Assembly (NCBI RefSeq): GCF_900105345.1
Contig: NZ_FNSN01000003.1
Span: 1,736,001 to 1,800,000, forward strand
Direction: 5' to 3'
Origin: Arthrobacter woluwensis
GTDB lineage: Bacteria; Actinomycetota; Actinomycetes; Actinomycetales; Micrococcaceae
DNA length: 64,000 nt
Position 1 is the stretch's first letter. Every line of letters begins with the position of its first letter. Position numbers and translations under genes: made by a program. The notes under the pieces were generated by a model. It did not search any database, was not told the DNA's origin, and was given only the letters and a program-made list of their open reading frames with translations. Of this stretch, positions 31,658 to 40,524 are shown piece after piece.

Positions 31658-32407
31658 CTAGCCTTGCGTGCTGAGCGGCTTGAGGGGGACGAATACGCGC
31701 GGCTGACCCGCCCATTGGGGCGAGAGGTCCTCGATGGTCTCATTGATCAGCTTGGCCGAGGCGCGGCGGGCCGCCGCTGCCTTGCCGTCCAGAATGGCCC
31801 GGGCCACGTCGAGGTGCCATTGGAGGGCCTCCTCCTTCGGCTGGCTCGGCATCAGTCCGTGCGTGGTGCGTCCGGCCAGGGTCTCGGCGACCTGTCCGAT
31901 CAGGGTCGCGAACATCTCGTTCCCCGAACCGCTGAGCACCAGGGCGTGGAACCGTGTGTCGAGGTCGAGGAAGCGTTCAAGCTTCCCTTGGCGCCCCACC
32001 CTCGCCATCTCCTCGGCCACCTGCAGCAGTTCGCGCCGCAGCGCGAAGGGCGCGTTCTGCGCCGCCAGCTCACTGGCCACGGGTTCCACCGCGGAGCGCA
32101 GTTCCGCGAGGGACCGCAACTGGGCGCCCCGCGCGTCGCTGTCCATCTTCCAGCGGATCACGCTGGCGTCGAAGGGATTCCAGGCGTGGGCCGGGAGCAC
32201 GCGGATGCCCACCCGCTTGATGCTCTCCACCATGCCGAGGGACTGAAGGACCCGGACGGCCTCGCGGACCACGGACCGGGACACTTTCAGCTCGGCCTCA
32301 AGGTTCTCCGCCAGCATGACGTGACCCGCGGGAAGGTCCCCGGTGACGATCCTGCGTCCGAGGATCTCCAGTGCCTGGTGGTGAAGGCTGGGCTGACGGC
32401 TCGTCAT
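31658..32407 (-). CDS. GntR-family regulator (FCD), likely gluconate-type
   Basis: This 249-residue FadR/FCD-type regulator has a winged helix at about residues 10-80 (LAENLEAELKVSRSVVREAVRVL) and a helical FCD domain with the LDTRFHALVL metal-site segment. It is divergent from 6-phosphogluconate dehydrogenase, like GntR-type repressors of gluconate use, so it probably controls gnd. The ATG at 32405-32407 fits the family N-terminus. An upstream extension in the same frame is not coding. The effector (gluconate or 6-phosphogluconate) is inferred. Confidence 0.84.
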   Translation of the reverse strand: MTSRQPSLHHQALEILGRRIVTGDLPAGHVMLAENLEAELKVSRSVVREAVRVLQSLGMVESIKRVGIRVLPAHAWNPFDASVIRWKMDSDARGAQLRSLAELRSAVEPVASELAAQNAPFALRRELLQVAEEMARVGRQGKLERFLDLDTRFHALVLSGSGNEMFATLIGQVAETLAGRTTHGLMPSQPKEEALQWHLDVARAILDGKAAAARRASAKLINETIEDLSPQWAGQPRVFVPLKPLSTQG

Positions 32408-32563
32408 CGATGTCGAAATCCTCAGGGTGAAGTGGTCAAATGTGAAGTAACACCAGCGTAGGTTCTTCCGGCGGTTTCCGCCCCGACCGCGTGAAATGTG
32501 CTTCACCTTACAGCTGGCTCTTCCGTCGCCGGTGTCCAGGACGTAGGGTTGGAAACGTCTTGT

Positions 32564-32575
32564 TAAAATCAGATT
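32564..32575 (+). promoter_or_regulatory. Candidate gnd -10 box with small inverted repeat
   Basis: A TAAAAT -10-like box (32564-32569) is followed by the inverted repeat AATC-A-GATT (32567-32575), about 25 bases before the gnd start. It could be an operator for the divergent GntR protein. No good -35 is seen. Confidence 0.35.
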
Positions 32576-32598
32576 ACTAGCATTGACTTGGAGTGTAG

Positions 32599-34035
32599 AT
32601 GCCTGCACAAATCGGTGTCACCGGTCTCGCCGTCATGGGGGCCAACCTGGCCCGGAACCTCGCCCGCAACGGCTTCACGGTCGCTCTGCACAACCGCTCC
32701 GTGGAGAAGACGGACGCCCTGCTCGCCGCTCACGGCGACGAAGGCGACTTCGTCCGCACCGAGAGCCTCCAGGAACTCGTCGACTCGCTCGAGAAGCCGC
32801 GCCGCGTCCTCATCATGGTGAAGGCGGGTGCTCCCGTCGACGCTGTCGTGGACCAGCTCGTCCCGCTGCTGGATGAAGGCGACATCGTGATCGACGCCGG
32901 CAACTCCCACTACACGGACACCCGCCGTCGCGAAGCCGCGCTGGCGGAGAAGGGCCTGCACTTCGTGGGCGTCGGCGTCTCCGGTGGTGAGGAAGGTGCA
33001 CTCAACGGCCCGTCCATCATGCCCGGCGGCTCCAAGGAGTCCTACGAGGCTCTCGGCCCGTTGCTCGAGAAGATCTCCGCTCACGTGGACGGCGAGCCCT
33101 GCTGCGCCTGGATCGGCACCGACGGCGCCGGCCACTTCGTCAAGATGGTCCACAACGGCATCGAGTACGCCGACATGCAGGTCATCGGTGAGGCCTACGA
33201 CCTGCTGCGCAGCGCCGCCGGCATCGAGCCTGCCGAACAGGCCAAGATCTTCGAAGAGTGGAACAAGGGCGAGCTGTCCTCCTTCCTGATCGAGATCTCC
33301 GCCGAGGTTCTCGGCCATGTGGACGCCAAGACCGGCAAGCCGTTCGTGGACGTCGTGGTCGATTCCGCCGGTCAGAAGGGCACGGGCCGCTGGACGGTCC
33401 AGTCCGCCCTGGACCTGGGTTCGCCGGTCTCCGGCATCGCCGAGTCCGTGTTCGCCCGCGGCATCTCCTCGCAGCGCGCCCAGCGCGCAATCGCCCAGGA
33501 GACGCTGGAAGGCCACGAGATCGAGGTGGCCCTTCCGGAGAACTTCGTGGAGGACGTCCGCCAGGCCCTCTACGCCTCCAAGCTCGTCAGCTACGCGCAG
33601 GGCCTGGACATGCTGACCAGCGCCGCCAAGGAGTACGGCTGGGACCTGAAGCTGGACGAGATCGCCTCCCTGTGGCGTGCCGGCTGCATCATCCGCGCCG
33701 AGCTGCTCAAGGACATCATGGCCGCCTACGAAGGCGACGCCAAGCCGGAGAACCTCCTGTTCGCCCCGGCGTTCGCGAAGTCCGTCGGCGAGGCCGTCCC
33801 GGCGTGGCGCCGTGTGGTGGCCACCGCGGTGCAGCTGGGCATCCCGGTCCCGGTGTTCTCCTCCTCGCTGGCCTACTACGACGGCCTGCGCCGCAAGCGC
33901 CTGCCGGCCGCCCTGATCCAGGGCCAGCGTGACCTCTTCGGCGCCCACACCTACGGGCGCGTGGATGAAGAGGGCACGTTCCATACCCAGTGGAGCGGTG
34001 ACCGCACCGAGGTCAGCGCGGTCGACACCCACTGA
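32599..34035 (+). CDS. gndA: 6-phosphogluconate dehydrogenase, decarboxylating
   Basis: This 478-residue enzyme oxidises and decarboxylates 6-phosphogluconate to ribulose 5-phosphate with NADP+. The nucleotide motif GLAVMGANLARN is near residues 9-20. The catalytic lysine K182 is in the GHFVKMVHNGIEY motif. Length (about 470-480) is the long dimeric form. GGAG lies 8 bases before the ATG. It is a central pentose-phosphate step, probably under the divergent GntR regulator. Confidence 0.96.
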   Translation: MPAQIGVTGLAVMGANLARNLARNGFTVALHNRSVEKTDALLAAHGDEGDFVRTESLQELVDSLEKPRRVLIMVKAGAPVDAVVDQLVPLLDEGDIVIDAGNSHYTDTRRREAALAEKGLHFVGVGVSGGEEGALNGPSIMPGGSKESYEALGPLLEKISAHVDGEPCCAWIGTDGAGHFVKMVHNGIEYADMQVIGEAYDLLRSAAGIEPAEQAKIFEEWNKGELSSFLIEISAEVLGHVDAKTGKPFVDVVVDSAGQKGTGRWTVQSALDLGSPVSGIAESVFARGISSQRAQRAIAQETLEGHEIEVALPENFVEDVRQALYASKLVSYAQGLDMLTSAAKEYGWDLKLDEIASLWRAGCIIRAELLKDIMAAYEGDAKPENLLFAPAFAKSVGEAVPAWRRVVATAVQLGIPVPVFSSSLAYYDGLRRKRLPAALIQGQRDLFGAHTYGRVDEEGTFHTQWSGDRTEVSAVDTH

Positions 34036-34048
34036 CGCACCCCACACG

Positions 34049-34088
34049 ACGACGGCGGCCCTCACCTTCCGGTGGGGGCCGCCGTCGT
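34049..34088 (+). terminator. Terminator hairpin after gnd
   Basis: A 13-bp stem ACGACGGCGGCCC / GGGCCGCCGTCGT with a 14-base loop begins 14 bases past the gnd stop. Confidence 0.8.
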
Positions 34089-34099
34089 GCTTCAACGCC

Positions 34100-34158
34100 T
34101 TGCGTGCTCAGTTGTTGCGGGTGTTCGGCGTGAACACCCGCAACAATTGAGCACGCAA
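34100..34158. repeat. Long inverted repeat, 27-bp arms
   Basis: Arms 34100-34126 and 34132-34158 pair over 27 bases with a single mismatch around a 5-base loop. The sequence is less GC-rich than the usual terminators here and differs from them. It lies immediately after the gnd terminator and 12 bases before the stop of a convergent lipoprotein gene. It could be a second, bidirectional terminator or a REP-like extragenic palindrome. Confidence 0.75.
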
Positions 34159-34170
34159 CGCGAGGCGAGG

Positions 34171-34695
34171 TCAGTCTTTGCCGAGGTGCCGGGCGATCGT
34201 CTTCATCTCCGGCGTGAAGGCGTAGACGGTCCCGTTCGCCGCGGACACCCACCACTTCCCGCAGTAGTGGCTCGCCTTGCGCTCCTGACCGGCCGGCCAC
34301 CAATCGGCGGAGAGGGTGGCCTCCGAGATGAAGTCGTCGGCCTTGCGCCGGTCGTCTTTCCCCGGCTGGGGGCTCGGTGCGGCGCCGGAGGGAACGGCCT
34401 TGCACTGGGCGGGGAGACCCGAGGCGTCTCCGGAGTACTTCAGGATGCGCTCGGCGCCGGTGGTCCGGATGACCTCACGGACGTCCGTGGCTCCGGCCGG
34501 GATCCAGGCGGGGGCCACGCCGTCCTTCGTGGCCTCGGAGCCGCGGGGCCAGTCGTGGCTCTCCCGCTTGTCGTAGTTGTCGGCCAGGGGCGTGATGCCG
34601 CAGGCGCTCAGCGGCAGCAGGGCGGCGCCGGCCAGGCCGAGGACCGTCAGTTTCCGAGCGCGGCCGGACACGGTGGGGTTCTTCAGAGTTCTCAT
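34171..34695 (-). CDS. Putative lipoprotein
   Basis: This 174-residue protein has a lipoprotein signal: basic N-terminus, hydrophobic stretch and a lipobox ending LSAC near residue 31. The mature part has two further cysteines (near QCKAV and HYCGKWW) and aromatic pairs DWW and KWW. No family could be recognised. The ATG at 34693-34695 is used. A GTG three codons earlier is possible. It sits alone between gnd and cysE and is likely anchored outside the membrane. Confidence 0.72.
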   Translation of the reverse strand: MRTLKNPTVSGRARKLTVLGLAGAALLPLSACGITPLADNYDKRESHDWPRGSEATKDGVAPAWIPAGATDVREVIRTTGAERILKYSGDASGLPAQCKAVPSGAAPSPQPGKDDRRKADDFISEATLSADWWPAGQERKASHYCGKWWVSAANGTVYAFTPEMKTIARHLGKD

Positions 34696-34789
34696 ACCGT
34701 CCACGCTATGAGCGGGTACCCGGCCGCCGCCTCGGACCCGGGACGGACTTGCGCGCCAGGGTTCTCGGCCCGAGGGCGGAGAGAGCCTG

Positions 34790-35365
34790 TCAGATGTAGT
34801 AGTACTCCGCGGGGTCCACGGCCGGCTTCGTTTCGACCTCGGCCACGCGGGGACGCCAGGTGGCGGGGATTCCGGTGACGATCGAGTTGGCCGGCGCGTC
34901 CTTCACGACGACGGCGTTCGCGCCGATCGCGGAATCGTCACCGATGACGATGGGGCCCAGGACCTTGGCGCCTGCGCCGATGGTGACCCTGTTGCCGATG
35001 GTCGGGTGCCGCTTGACCTTGGCCAGGGACCGACCGCCGAGGGTCACCCCGTGGTAGATCATGACGTCATCGCCGATCTCGGCCGTCTCGCCGATGACCA
35101 CACCCATGCCGTGGTCGATGAAGAAACGCCGCCCCACGGTCGCGCCGGGATGGATCTCGATGCCCGTGAGGAAGCGGGTCAGCTGGGACAGGACGCGCGC
35201 GGGGAAGCGAAGAGCCGGCTTCTGCCACATGCGGTGTGTCACGCGGTGGACCCAGATGGCATGCAGGCCCGAATAGACGAAGAAGTTCTCCGCGGACCCG
35301 CGGGCGGCGGGGTCATGGGAGCGGGCGCTCTCGAGGTCCTCTTTCAGGCGGGTGAAGAAGCTCAC
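34790..35365 (-). CDS. cysE: Serine O-acetyltransferase
   Basis: This protein (191 residues) acetylates serine with acetyl-CoA to O-acetylserine, the first step of cysteine synthesis. The left-handed beta-helix hexapeptide region contains [11 protein letters not shown], the catalytic [17 protein letters not shown] and YHGVTLGG motifs. It is the short bacterial/plant-like form lacking the long N-terminal helical domain. The GTG at 35363-35365 has AAGGA 5 bases upstream. An in-frame GTG 8 codons earlier lacks one. The C-terminal tail ends in an isoleucine, as needed for docking into CysK. cysK lies just upstream on the same strand. Confidence 0.93.
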   Translation of the reverse strand: MSFFTRLKEDLESARSHDPAARGSAENFFVYSGLHAIWVHRVTHRMWQKPALRFPARVLSQLTRFLTGIEIHPGATVGRRFFIDHGMGVVIGETAEIGDDVMIYHGVTLGGRSLAKVKRHPTIGNRVTIGAGAKVLGPIVIGDDSAIGANAVVVKDAPANSIVTGIPATWRPRVAEVETKPAVDPAEYYYI

Positions 35366-35554
35366 GCTGTCCTTCTGGTCGCCGTACACGGGCGCGTACG
35401 TGGTGGATGCTGAACGGATAACCAGCGGGCCCGGGAAAGAATTCCCCGGGCAGCCGACTGCCCGACGTCGCCGTCCGTCCGTGGTCCGTGCTCTGGAGCA
35501 CGCAGGGACCGCCGGGACGGGAGGGGCGACGCCGGGCAGGCGAAGCCGGGAGGA

Positions 35555-36490
35555 TCAGCCGCGGATGTCGTCGTACAGGACGGTGGAGATGTAGCGCTCA
35601 CCGAAATCGGGCACGACCGCCACGATCAGCTTGCCCTTGTTCTCGGGACGCTTGGCCAGCTGGAGGGCGCCCCAGACGGCCGCACCCGACGAGATGCCGC
35701 CGAGGATGCCCTCCTTGACGCCGAGCGCACGCGCGGTGGCGACAGCGTCCTCGAGGCTGGCGTCCAGCACCTCGTCGTAGATGCCGGTGTCCAGCACCTC
35801 CGGGACGAAGTTCGCGCCGAGGCCCTGGATCTTGTGAGGGCCCGGGGCGCCGCCGTTGAGGATGGGGGAGTCCTTGGGCTCCACGGCCACCACCTGGACG
35901 GAGGGCTTGCGCTCTTTGAGGACCTGGCCGACGCCCGTCACGGTGCCGCCGGTGCCCACGCCACCGACGAAGATGTCGACTTCACCGTCGGTGTCGGCCC
36001 AGATCTCCTCGGCCGTGGTGGTGCGGTGGATGGCCGGGTTGGCCGGGTTGGCGAACTGCTGCGCCCAGATGGCGTTCTCGGTGTTGGCGACGATCTCCTG
36101 GGCCTTCTCCACGGCGCCGCGCATGCCCTCGGAACCCGGGGTCAGGACGATCTCGGCGCCGTAGGCGCGCAGCATGACACGACGCTCGGTGGACATGGTC
36201 TCCGGCATGGTCAGGATGACTTTGTAACCACGAGCCGCTCCGACGAGGGCCAGGGCGATGCCCGTGTTGCCCGACGTGCCTTCCACGATGGTGCCACCCG
36301 GCTTCAGCGCGCCGGCCTTCTCGGCCGCGTCGATGATGGCCACGCCGATGCGGTCCTTGACGCTGTTGGCCGGGTTGTAGAACTCGAGCTTCACGGCGAC
36401 CGTGGCATCCAGGCCTTCGGTCAGACGGTTCAGCCGGACCAGGGGGGTCCGGCCGATGAGCTGAGTGACGTCATCGTAGATACGTGCCAT
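35555..36490 (-). CDS. cysK: Cysteine synthase A (O-acetylserine sulfhydrylase)
   Basis: This 311-residue PLP enzyme makes cysteine from O-acetylserine and sulfide. The PLP lysine is K45 in NSVKDRIG. The substrate loop [12 protein letters not shown] and the phosphate loop [10 protein letters not shown] are intact. About 190 bases separate it from cysE, and they include GC-rich hairpin-forming sequence around 35420-35530, so co-transcription with cysE is possible but may be attenuated. A GGAGA site lies well upstream of the ATG, so the ribosome site is not ideal. Confidence 0.95.
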   Translation of the reverse strand: MARIYDDVTQLIGRTPLVRLNRLTEGLDATVAVKLEFYNPANSVKDRIGVAIIDAAEKAGALKPGGTIVEGTSGNTGIALALVGAARGYKVILTMPETMSTERRVMLRAYGAEIVLTPGSEGMRGAVEKAQEIVANTENAIWAQQFANPANPAIHRTTTAEEIWADTDGEVDIFVGGVGTGGTVTGVGQVLKERKPSVQVVAVEPKDSPILNGGAPGPHKIQGLGANFVPEVLDTGIYDEVLDASLEDAVATARALGVKEGILGGISSGAAVWGALQLAKRPENKGKLIVAVVPDFGERYISTVLYDDIRG

Positions 36491-36555
36491 GGTGTACTGC
36501 TGCCTATCTCCAGGTGGATGGTTAAGGAAAGCCTAGTGAGCCGGTTCACCCAGCG

Positions 36556-37080
36556 TCATGACTTCAGCCATGCGGAGTAATATTTCCGGGCCTTGGCCAG
36601 CTTCGGATTGATGATCACCTGACAGTATCCCTGCCCGGAGTTGTTGGCGTAGTAATCCTGGTGGATCGCCTCGGCCTCGTAGAAGCGGCTGGCGCGGGTC
36701 ACCTCGGTGACGATCGGGGCGCTCCACAGCGCCTGGTTGCGCTCGATGGCGGCGCGGAACAGCTCAGCCTCCTCCTCGTCCTGGTAGAACATCGCGGACC
36801 GGTACTGGGTCCCGACGTCGTAGCCCTGACGGTTCAGTGTGGTGGGGTCATGCAGGGCGAAGAACATGTCCAGGATGACGTCGGCCGGGATGATGTCCTC
36901 GTCGAAGGTGACGGCCACCGCTTCGGCGTGCCCGGTGGTGCCGGAACAGACCTCGTAGTAGCCCGGATCGGGCAGATGCCCGCCGATGTAGCCGGAAACA
37001 ACAGAAGAGACGCCGCGCGTCTGCTGGTACACCGCGTCAAGGCACCAGAAGCAGCCGCCGGCCAGGATGAAAGTTCTCAC
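36556..37080 (-). CDS. msrA: Peptide methionine sulfoxide reductase A
   Basis: This 174-residue repair enzyme reduces methionine-S-sulfoxide in proteins. The catalytic cysteine is C10 in GGCFWC. Other family motifs are GYIGG, CSGTTGHAEAV and the C-terminal GQGYCQVIINPK with a resolving cysteine. The start is GTG with a weak ribosome site. The frame extends upstream through nif3 on the other strand, which is spurious. It is divergent from nif3 with 129 bases between. Confidence 0.93.
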   Translation of the reverse strand: MRTFILAGGCFWCLDAVYQQTRGVSSVVSGYIGGHLPDPGYYEVCSGTTGHAEAVAVTFDEDIIPADVILDMFFALHDPTTLNRQGYDVGTQYRSAMFYQDEEEAELFRAAIERNQALWSAPIVTEVTRASRFYEAEAIHQDYYANNSGQGYCQVIINPKLAKARKYYSAWLKS

Positions 37081-37209
37081 AAGATGCTCAATGGCCGGCG
37101 GTGTCGAAATGTTCCCCCGATGGTCCCGAGCGGGTTCAGCTCTGGGAGAAGCACCCGTCGAGGGAGGGGAATCGGCCCCCTCGCGGACGCAGTGCGGTAG
37201 AACTTGAGT

Positions 37210-38286
37210 ATGCAGAACGAGACGCACGGCAGCCCCGGCCCGGCTCTGGAGGGCCAGGTACCGCCCACCGCGGCCCCAGAAACCGGCGCGGAGCATCTCC
37301 CCGGACAGGACCAGGCGGAAGAGCGACACGGAGAGCCGCCGGTCGGCGGTGAACACGAGGACGCGACGACGACGGCGGGCGAGGACGCCCCGTCCGTCCC
37401 GGGTGACGCGACCGAGGCCACGGCCCTGGAGCAGCAGGCGCCGACGCTCGCCGAGGTGCTGCTCGCCGTCGAGGAGCTCTGGCCCGAGTCGCTCGCCGAG
37501 GACTGGGACAAGGTCGGCCTCGTGACGGGCCGGCCGGAGCAGCCGGTGCGCCGCATCCAGTTCGCGGTGGATCCCACCGAGGAGGTGGTCCAGGAGGCGG
37601 TGGACCTCGGCGTCGACCTGCTGATCACCCACCACCCCTTGCTGCTGCGCGGCGTCAGTTCGGTGGCGGCCACCACGGCCAAGGGCCGGGTGATCCATCG
37701 GCTCATCGAGAACGGCATGGCCCTTCTGACGGTCCACACGAACGGCGACTCGGCCGTGGGCGGCGTCTCCGATGTCATCGCCGACGCCCTGGATCTGCAC
37801 GACCGTGAACCGCTGACGGCGGCCCGCAACGGGCTTCCCGAGGAAGGGGTGGGACGTGTCGGCGCGCTCGGGACCGCCGTCACCCTCGCCGATCTGGCCG
37901 CCCGGCTCTGTGGGTTCCTGCCCTCCGTGGCGGGTGGGGTCCGGGTGGCGGGGGACCGGGACGCGCTCGTGCAGCGCGTGGCGATCTGCGGCGGCGCGGG
38001 GGACTCCCTCTTCGACGATGTCCGCGCGTGCCAGGCCGACGTCTACATCACGGCGGACCTGCGGCACCACCCGGCGTCGGAGGCCCGGGAGACCGCGCGT
38101 GGCGGCCGTCCGTACCTCATCGACGTCTCCCATTTCGCGAGTGAATGGCTCTGGCTTCCGGCGGCCGCCCAGGCCCTCGACAACGTGCTGGAGGACCAGG
38201 GGTTCCCCGTCGAGATCGGCGTCAGCGGGATCAACACGGATCCGTGGGACTTCATCCTCACCCCGCACGGCGACGGCGAAGGCTGA
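37210..38286 (+). CDS. Nif3-like dinuclear metal centre protein
   Basis: This 358-residue protein of the YbgI/Nif3 (DUF34) family has the metal-ligand motif ITHHPLLLRG, then VHTNGDSAVGGVSD and a C-terminal DVSHFASEW motif. The first ~75 residues are an Ala/Pro/Glu/Gly-rich tail absent from most relatives and probably disordered. Function of the family is unsettled (GTP cyclohydrolase-like activity has been proposed). In many actinobacteria nif3 is directly followed by a coiled-coil zinc-ribbon protein and lies near rnpB. Here the same order is kept with two extra genes inserted. ATG at 37210 chosen, and a TTG two codons earlier is possible. Confidence 0.86.
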   Translation: MQNETHGSPGPALEGQVPPTAAPETGAEHLPGQDQAEERHGEPPVGGEHEDATTTAGEDAPSVPGDATEATALEQQAPTLAEVLLAVEELWPESLAEDWDKVGLVTGRPEQPVRRIQFAVDPTEEVVQEAVDLGVDLLITHHPLLLRGVSSVAATTAKGRVIHRLIENGMALLTVHTNGDSAVGGVSDVIADALDLHDREPLTAARNGLPEEGVGRVGALGTAVTLADLAARLCGFLPSVAGGVRVAGDRDALVQRVAICGGAGDSLFDDVRACQADVYITADLRHHPASEARETARGGRPYLIDVSHFASEWLWLPAAAQALDNVLEDQGFPVEIGVSGINTDPWDFILTPHGDGEG

Positions 38287-38288
38287 GG

Positions 38289-39149
38289 TCAGCCGACCGC
38301 GCGGCGACGCAGGAGATCCTGCAACTGATCCAGGAGCTGTGACCAGCCGGGTCCCAGTCCGGCGACCGCGGGGGCTGCCCCGGGCCGGATCCCGGTGACC
38401 TCGATCGTGAGGCCGAGCGTCGTCGGACCGTCGCCCGAGACGGTCACGAGGTGCCGCGCGGAGAACAGGGGTTCGCCGTCGGGCCCGAGCGGCGCGAGTT
38501 CGAAGGTCATCCCCTCCGCGGTTCTCGACAGCAATTCACCCTGAGAGCGGTACTCCGTCCCGCCGCCTTCACCCAGCGCGATCGCGATGGGCCCGCCGAC
38601 GCGGCGGGGCCACTCGTGGCGCAGCACGGTGAAGTGCCGGGGCGCCCACCACTGCGACGCCACGTCCGCATCGGTCCAGGCCTCCAGGACGTCCTGGGCG
38701 GAGGCGTCGAGCGTGCGGGTGAAGTGCAGCGTCCGGTCGTCGGAGGGTCCGCCTTCCTCGCGCTCGACGGCGCGCCCGTACTCCGCCAGCGCCGCGTCGT
38801 CGGCCGCAGGCACGGCCAGCCGGTGGAAGTGGCGGGCGAGGATGCCGACGGTGTCCCGCCGGAGGCCTGCCACCCGGCGGCGTCCGAGCCGGCGCACGTC
38901 GACCAGGTTCGCGGCTTCCAGCGCCTGCAGATGCTTGGTGGTCTGGGGCTGGAGCGAGCCGAGAGCGTCCGCCAGCTCTCCGACGCTGTACGGACGCTCC
39001 GCCAGGAGTTCCACGATCCTGAAGCGGTTCGGCTCACCCAGGGCCGCCAGCGCCTGCTGGACCAGGGCCGTGGGGGTCGGTGACGTGGGGGTTTGCACCG
39101 CGGCGGTTTGCGCCCCGGAGGACCGGGCCGGCTCCGTCCCGGCGCTCAT
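38289..39149 (-). CDS. ArsR-type HTH fused to SRPBCC domain
   Basis: This 286-residue protein has an ArsR winged helix at about residues 28-100 (LGEPNRFRIVELLAE, then SLQPQTTKHLQAL) and a C-terminal SRPBCC/AHSA1-like ligand-binding domain from about residue 145 (WTDADVASQWWAPRHFTV). ArsR and SRPBCC proteins are commonly encoded side by side. Here they are one chain, while a separate SRPBCC protein is encoded just upstream with a 4-base overlap. No metal-binding cysteine motif is seen in the HTH, so it is probably not a metal sensor. Likely autoregulated through the inverted repeat at 39630-39647. Confidence 0.82.
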   Translation of the reverse strand: MSAGTEPARSSGAQTAAVQTPTSPTPTALVQQALAALGEPNRFRIVELLAERPYSVGELADALGSLQPQTTKHLQALEAANLVDVRRLGRRRVAGLRRDTVGILARHFHRLAVPAADDAALAEYGRAVEREEGGPSDDRTLHFTRTLDASAQDVLEAWTDADVASQWWAPRHFTVLRHEWPRRVGGPIAIALGEGGGTEYRSQGELLSRTAEGMTFELAPLGPDGEPLFSARHLVTVSGDGPTTLGLTIEVTGIRPGAAPAVAGLGPGWSQLLDQLQDLLRRRAVG

Positions 39150-39619
39150 GCCTCCCCGGCCGACACCAGTGCGGCGAGGTTCTCGAGCTCATTGGCCCGG
39201 CCCGCGAGAAGCCGCTGGGTCCAGACCTCATCGTGCAGCGGCTCGACGGTCATGCGGACCAGCGTGCCACCCTCGGCCGGCACGAGGTCGACTTCGGTGA
39301 GCTGTTCGTAGGGCTCATGGTCGGGCACGAAATCGATGACCGAGCGGTAGGCGAGGCGGCGGGGTTCCTCGAGCTCGGTGAAGTGCTTCCGTGAGGACGT
39401 GGAGAGGGGCATGCCGTTCTGCTCCATGAAGGCGACCATCTCGGGGGCGACCGCGGTCATGGTGTAGAGCAGCTCGCCGCCGACCTCCAGATCGAGCCGG
39501 TCGACATCGGTGCGGAAGCCGTCGGGGGACCACCAGCGGGAGATGCCGTCAGCGGTGGTCCAGAGGGACCAGACGCGCTCGGCAGGGGCAGGGACGAAAC
39601 GTTCGATCAGTTCACTCAT
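39146..39619 (-). CDS. SRPBCC (AHSA1-like) protein
   Basis: This 157-residue START/SRPBCC-fold protein has the typical opening IERFVPAPAERVWSLWTTADGISRWW and a C-terminal helix. The fold has a hydrophobic cavity for small ligands, and the ligand is unknown. It is the first gene of a two-gene unit with the ArsR-SRPBCC fusion, overlapping it by 4 bases. An inverted repeat lies 10 bases upstream of its ATG. Confidence 0.82.
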   Translation of the reverse strand: MSELIERFVPAPAERVWSLWTTADGISRWWSPDGFRTDVDRLDLEVGGELLYTMTAVAPEMVAFMEQNGMPLSTSSRKHFTELEEPRRLAYRSVIDFVPDHEPYEQLTEVDLVPAEGGTLVRMTVEPLHDEVWTQRLLAGRANELENLAALVSAGEA

Positions 39620-39629
39620 GACTCCAATC

Positions 39630-39647
39630 TATTCGCCTCGACGAATA
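39630..39647 (-). promoter_or_regulatory. Candidate ArsR operator
   Basis: A perfect inverted repeat TATTCG-CCTCGA-CGAATA lies just upstream of the SRPBCC gene start. Its size and position suit autoregulation by the downstream ArsR-type protein. Confidence 0.6.
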
Positions 39648-39779
39648 AGTCAAGAGTTTCCGGGCGGAAATTCTGAGGAGGGACCGGGCGCGTTTCGTTC
39701 GGCCCGGATATGGCCTAGTCTCAAAGCACCTGTCACCACAGAGACGGCGTGAATATCAGCGCCGTCATAGGAGGTCCGC

Positions 39780-40514
39780 ATGGCCAAGGCACCGGCTGCC
39801 GAGCAGCTCAGACTCCTCGAACTCCAGGCGTTCGACAGCGCCCTGAAGGCGAACGCCACGCGACTGAAAGCGCTCGAACAGGATCCCCGCCTCCCGGCGC
39901 TTCTGGCCGCCGTGGAGGATGCCCAGGCGTGCGCCGAGGAGGCCGAGCAGGCGCGGGACGCCGTACGGAAAGCGCTGACGGCGCTGGAGGACGAGGTCTC
40001 CGCGCTGGACGTGAAGATCGAGCGGGACACGGTGCGGCTCAACGCGGGCGGCCTCTCCAAGGACCTCATGGCGCTGCAGAAGGACATCGAAACGCTGAGC
40101 TCGTTCAAATCGGGCAAGGAGGACACCGAGCTGGAGCTCATGGAGGAGCTGGAGGGCGCGGAATCAGAGGTGACCGCCCGCCAGGAGGCACTCGCTGAGG
40201 CCAAGCGGCAGCTCCGTGAGGTGCAGGAGGAACTGGCAGCGAAGACGGCGGAAGCCGAAGCGGAGCGTGACGGTGTGCGCGTCGAACGGGACGCCTTCGC
40301 CGTCACCCTGGACCCCGGACTCCTGGCCCTCTACGAGAAGACTCTGGACCGGCGCGGGGTCGGCGCCGCCCGCCTGTTCCACGGACACAGTGAGGGCTCC
40401 GGCATGGACCTGAGCCCGGGCGACCTGGCCGAGGTCAAAGCCGCCGCCGAAGACGACGTGGTGTACTGCCCGGACTCCGGCGTCATCCTGGTGCGCAGTC
40501 CCGAGTGGAGCTGA
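39780..40514 (+). CDS. Coiled-coil protein with degenerate C-terminal zinc ribbon
   Basis: This 244-residue protein has a long coiled coil (about residues 5-170, rich in Leu, Glu and Ala) followed by a compact C-terminal domain. It matches the actinobacterial C4-type zinc-ribbon family that sits next to nif3 and near rnpB. In typical members the tail holds two CxxC pairs. Here the first pair is replaced around LFHGHSEGSGM and the second is reduced to a single Cys in VYCPDSG, so zinc binding is probably lost or altered. An AGGAGG site precedes the ATG. Role unknown; relatives are thought to act in RNA or cell-envelope contexts. Confidence 0.83.
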   Translation: MAKAPAAEQLRLLELQAFDSALKANATRLKALEQDPRLPALLAAVEDAQACAEEAEQARDAVRKALTALEDEVSALDVKIERDTVRLNAGGLSKDLMALQKDIETLSSFKSGKEDTELELMEELEGAESEVTARQEALAEAKRQLREVQEELAAKTAEAEAERDGVRVERDAFAVTLDPGLLALYEKTLDRRGVGAARLFHGHSEGSGMDLSPGDLAEVKAAAEDDVVYCPDSGVILVRSPEWS

Positions 40515-40524
40515 ACCGGGACCG

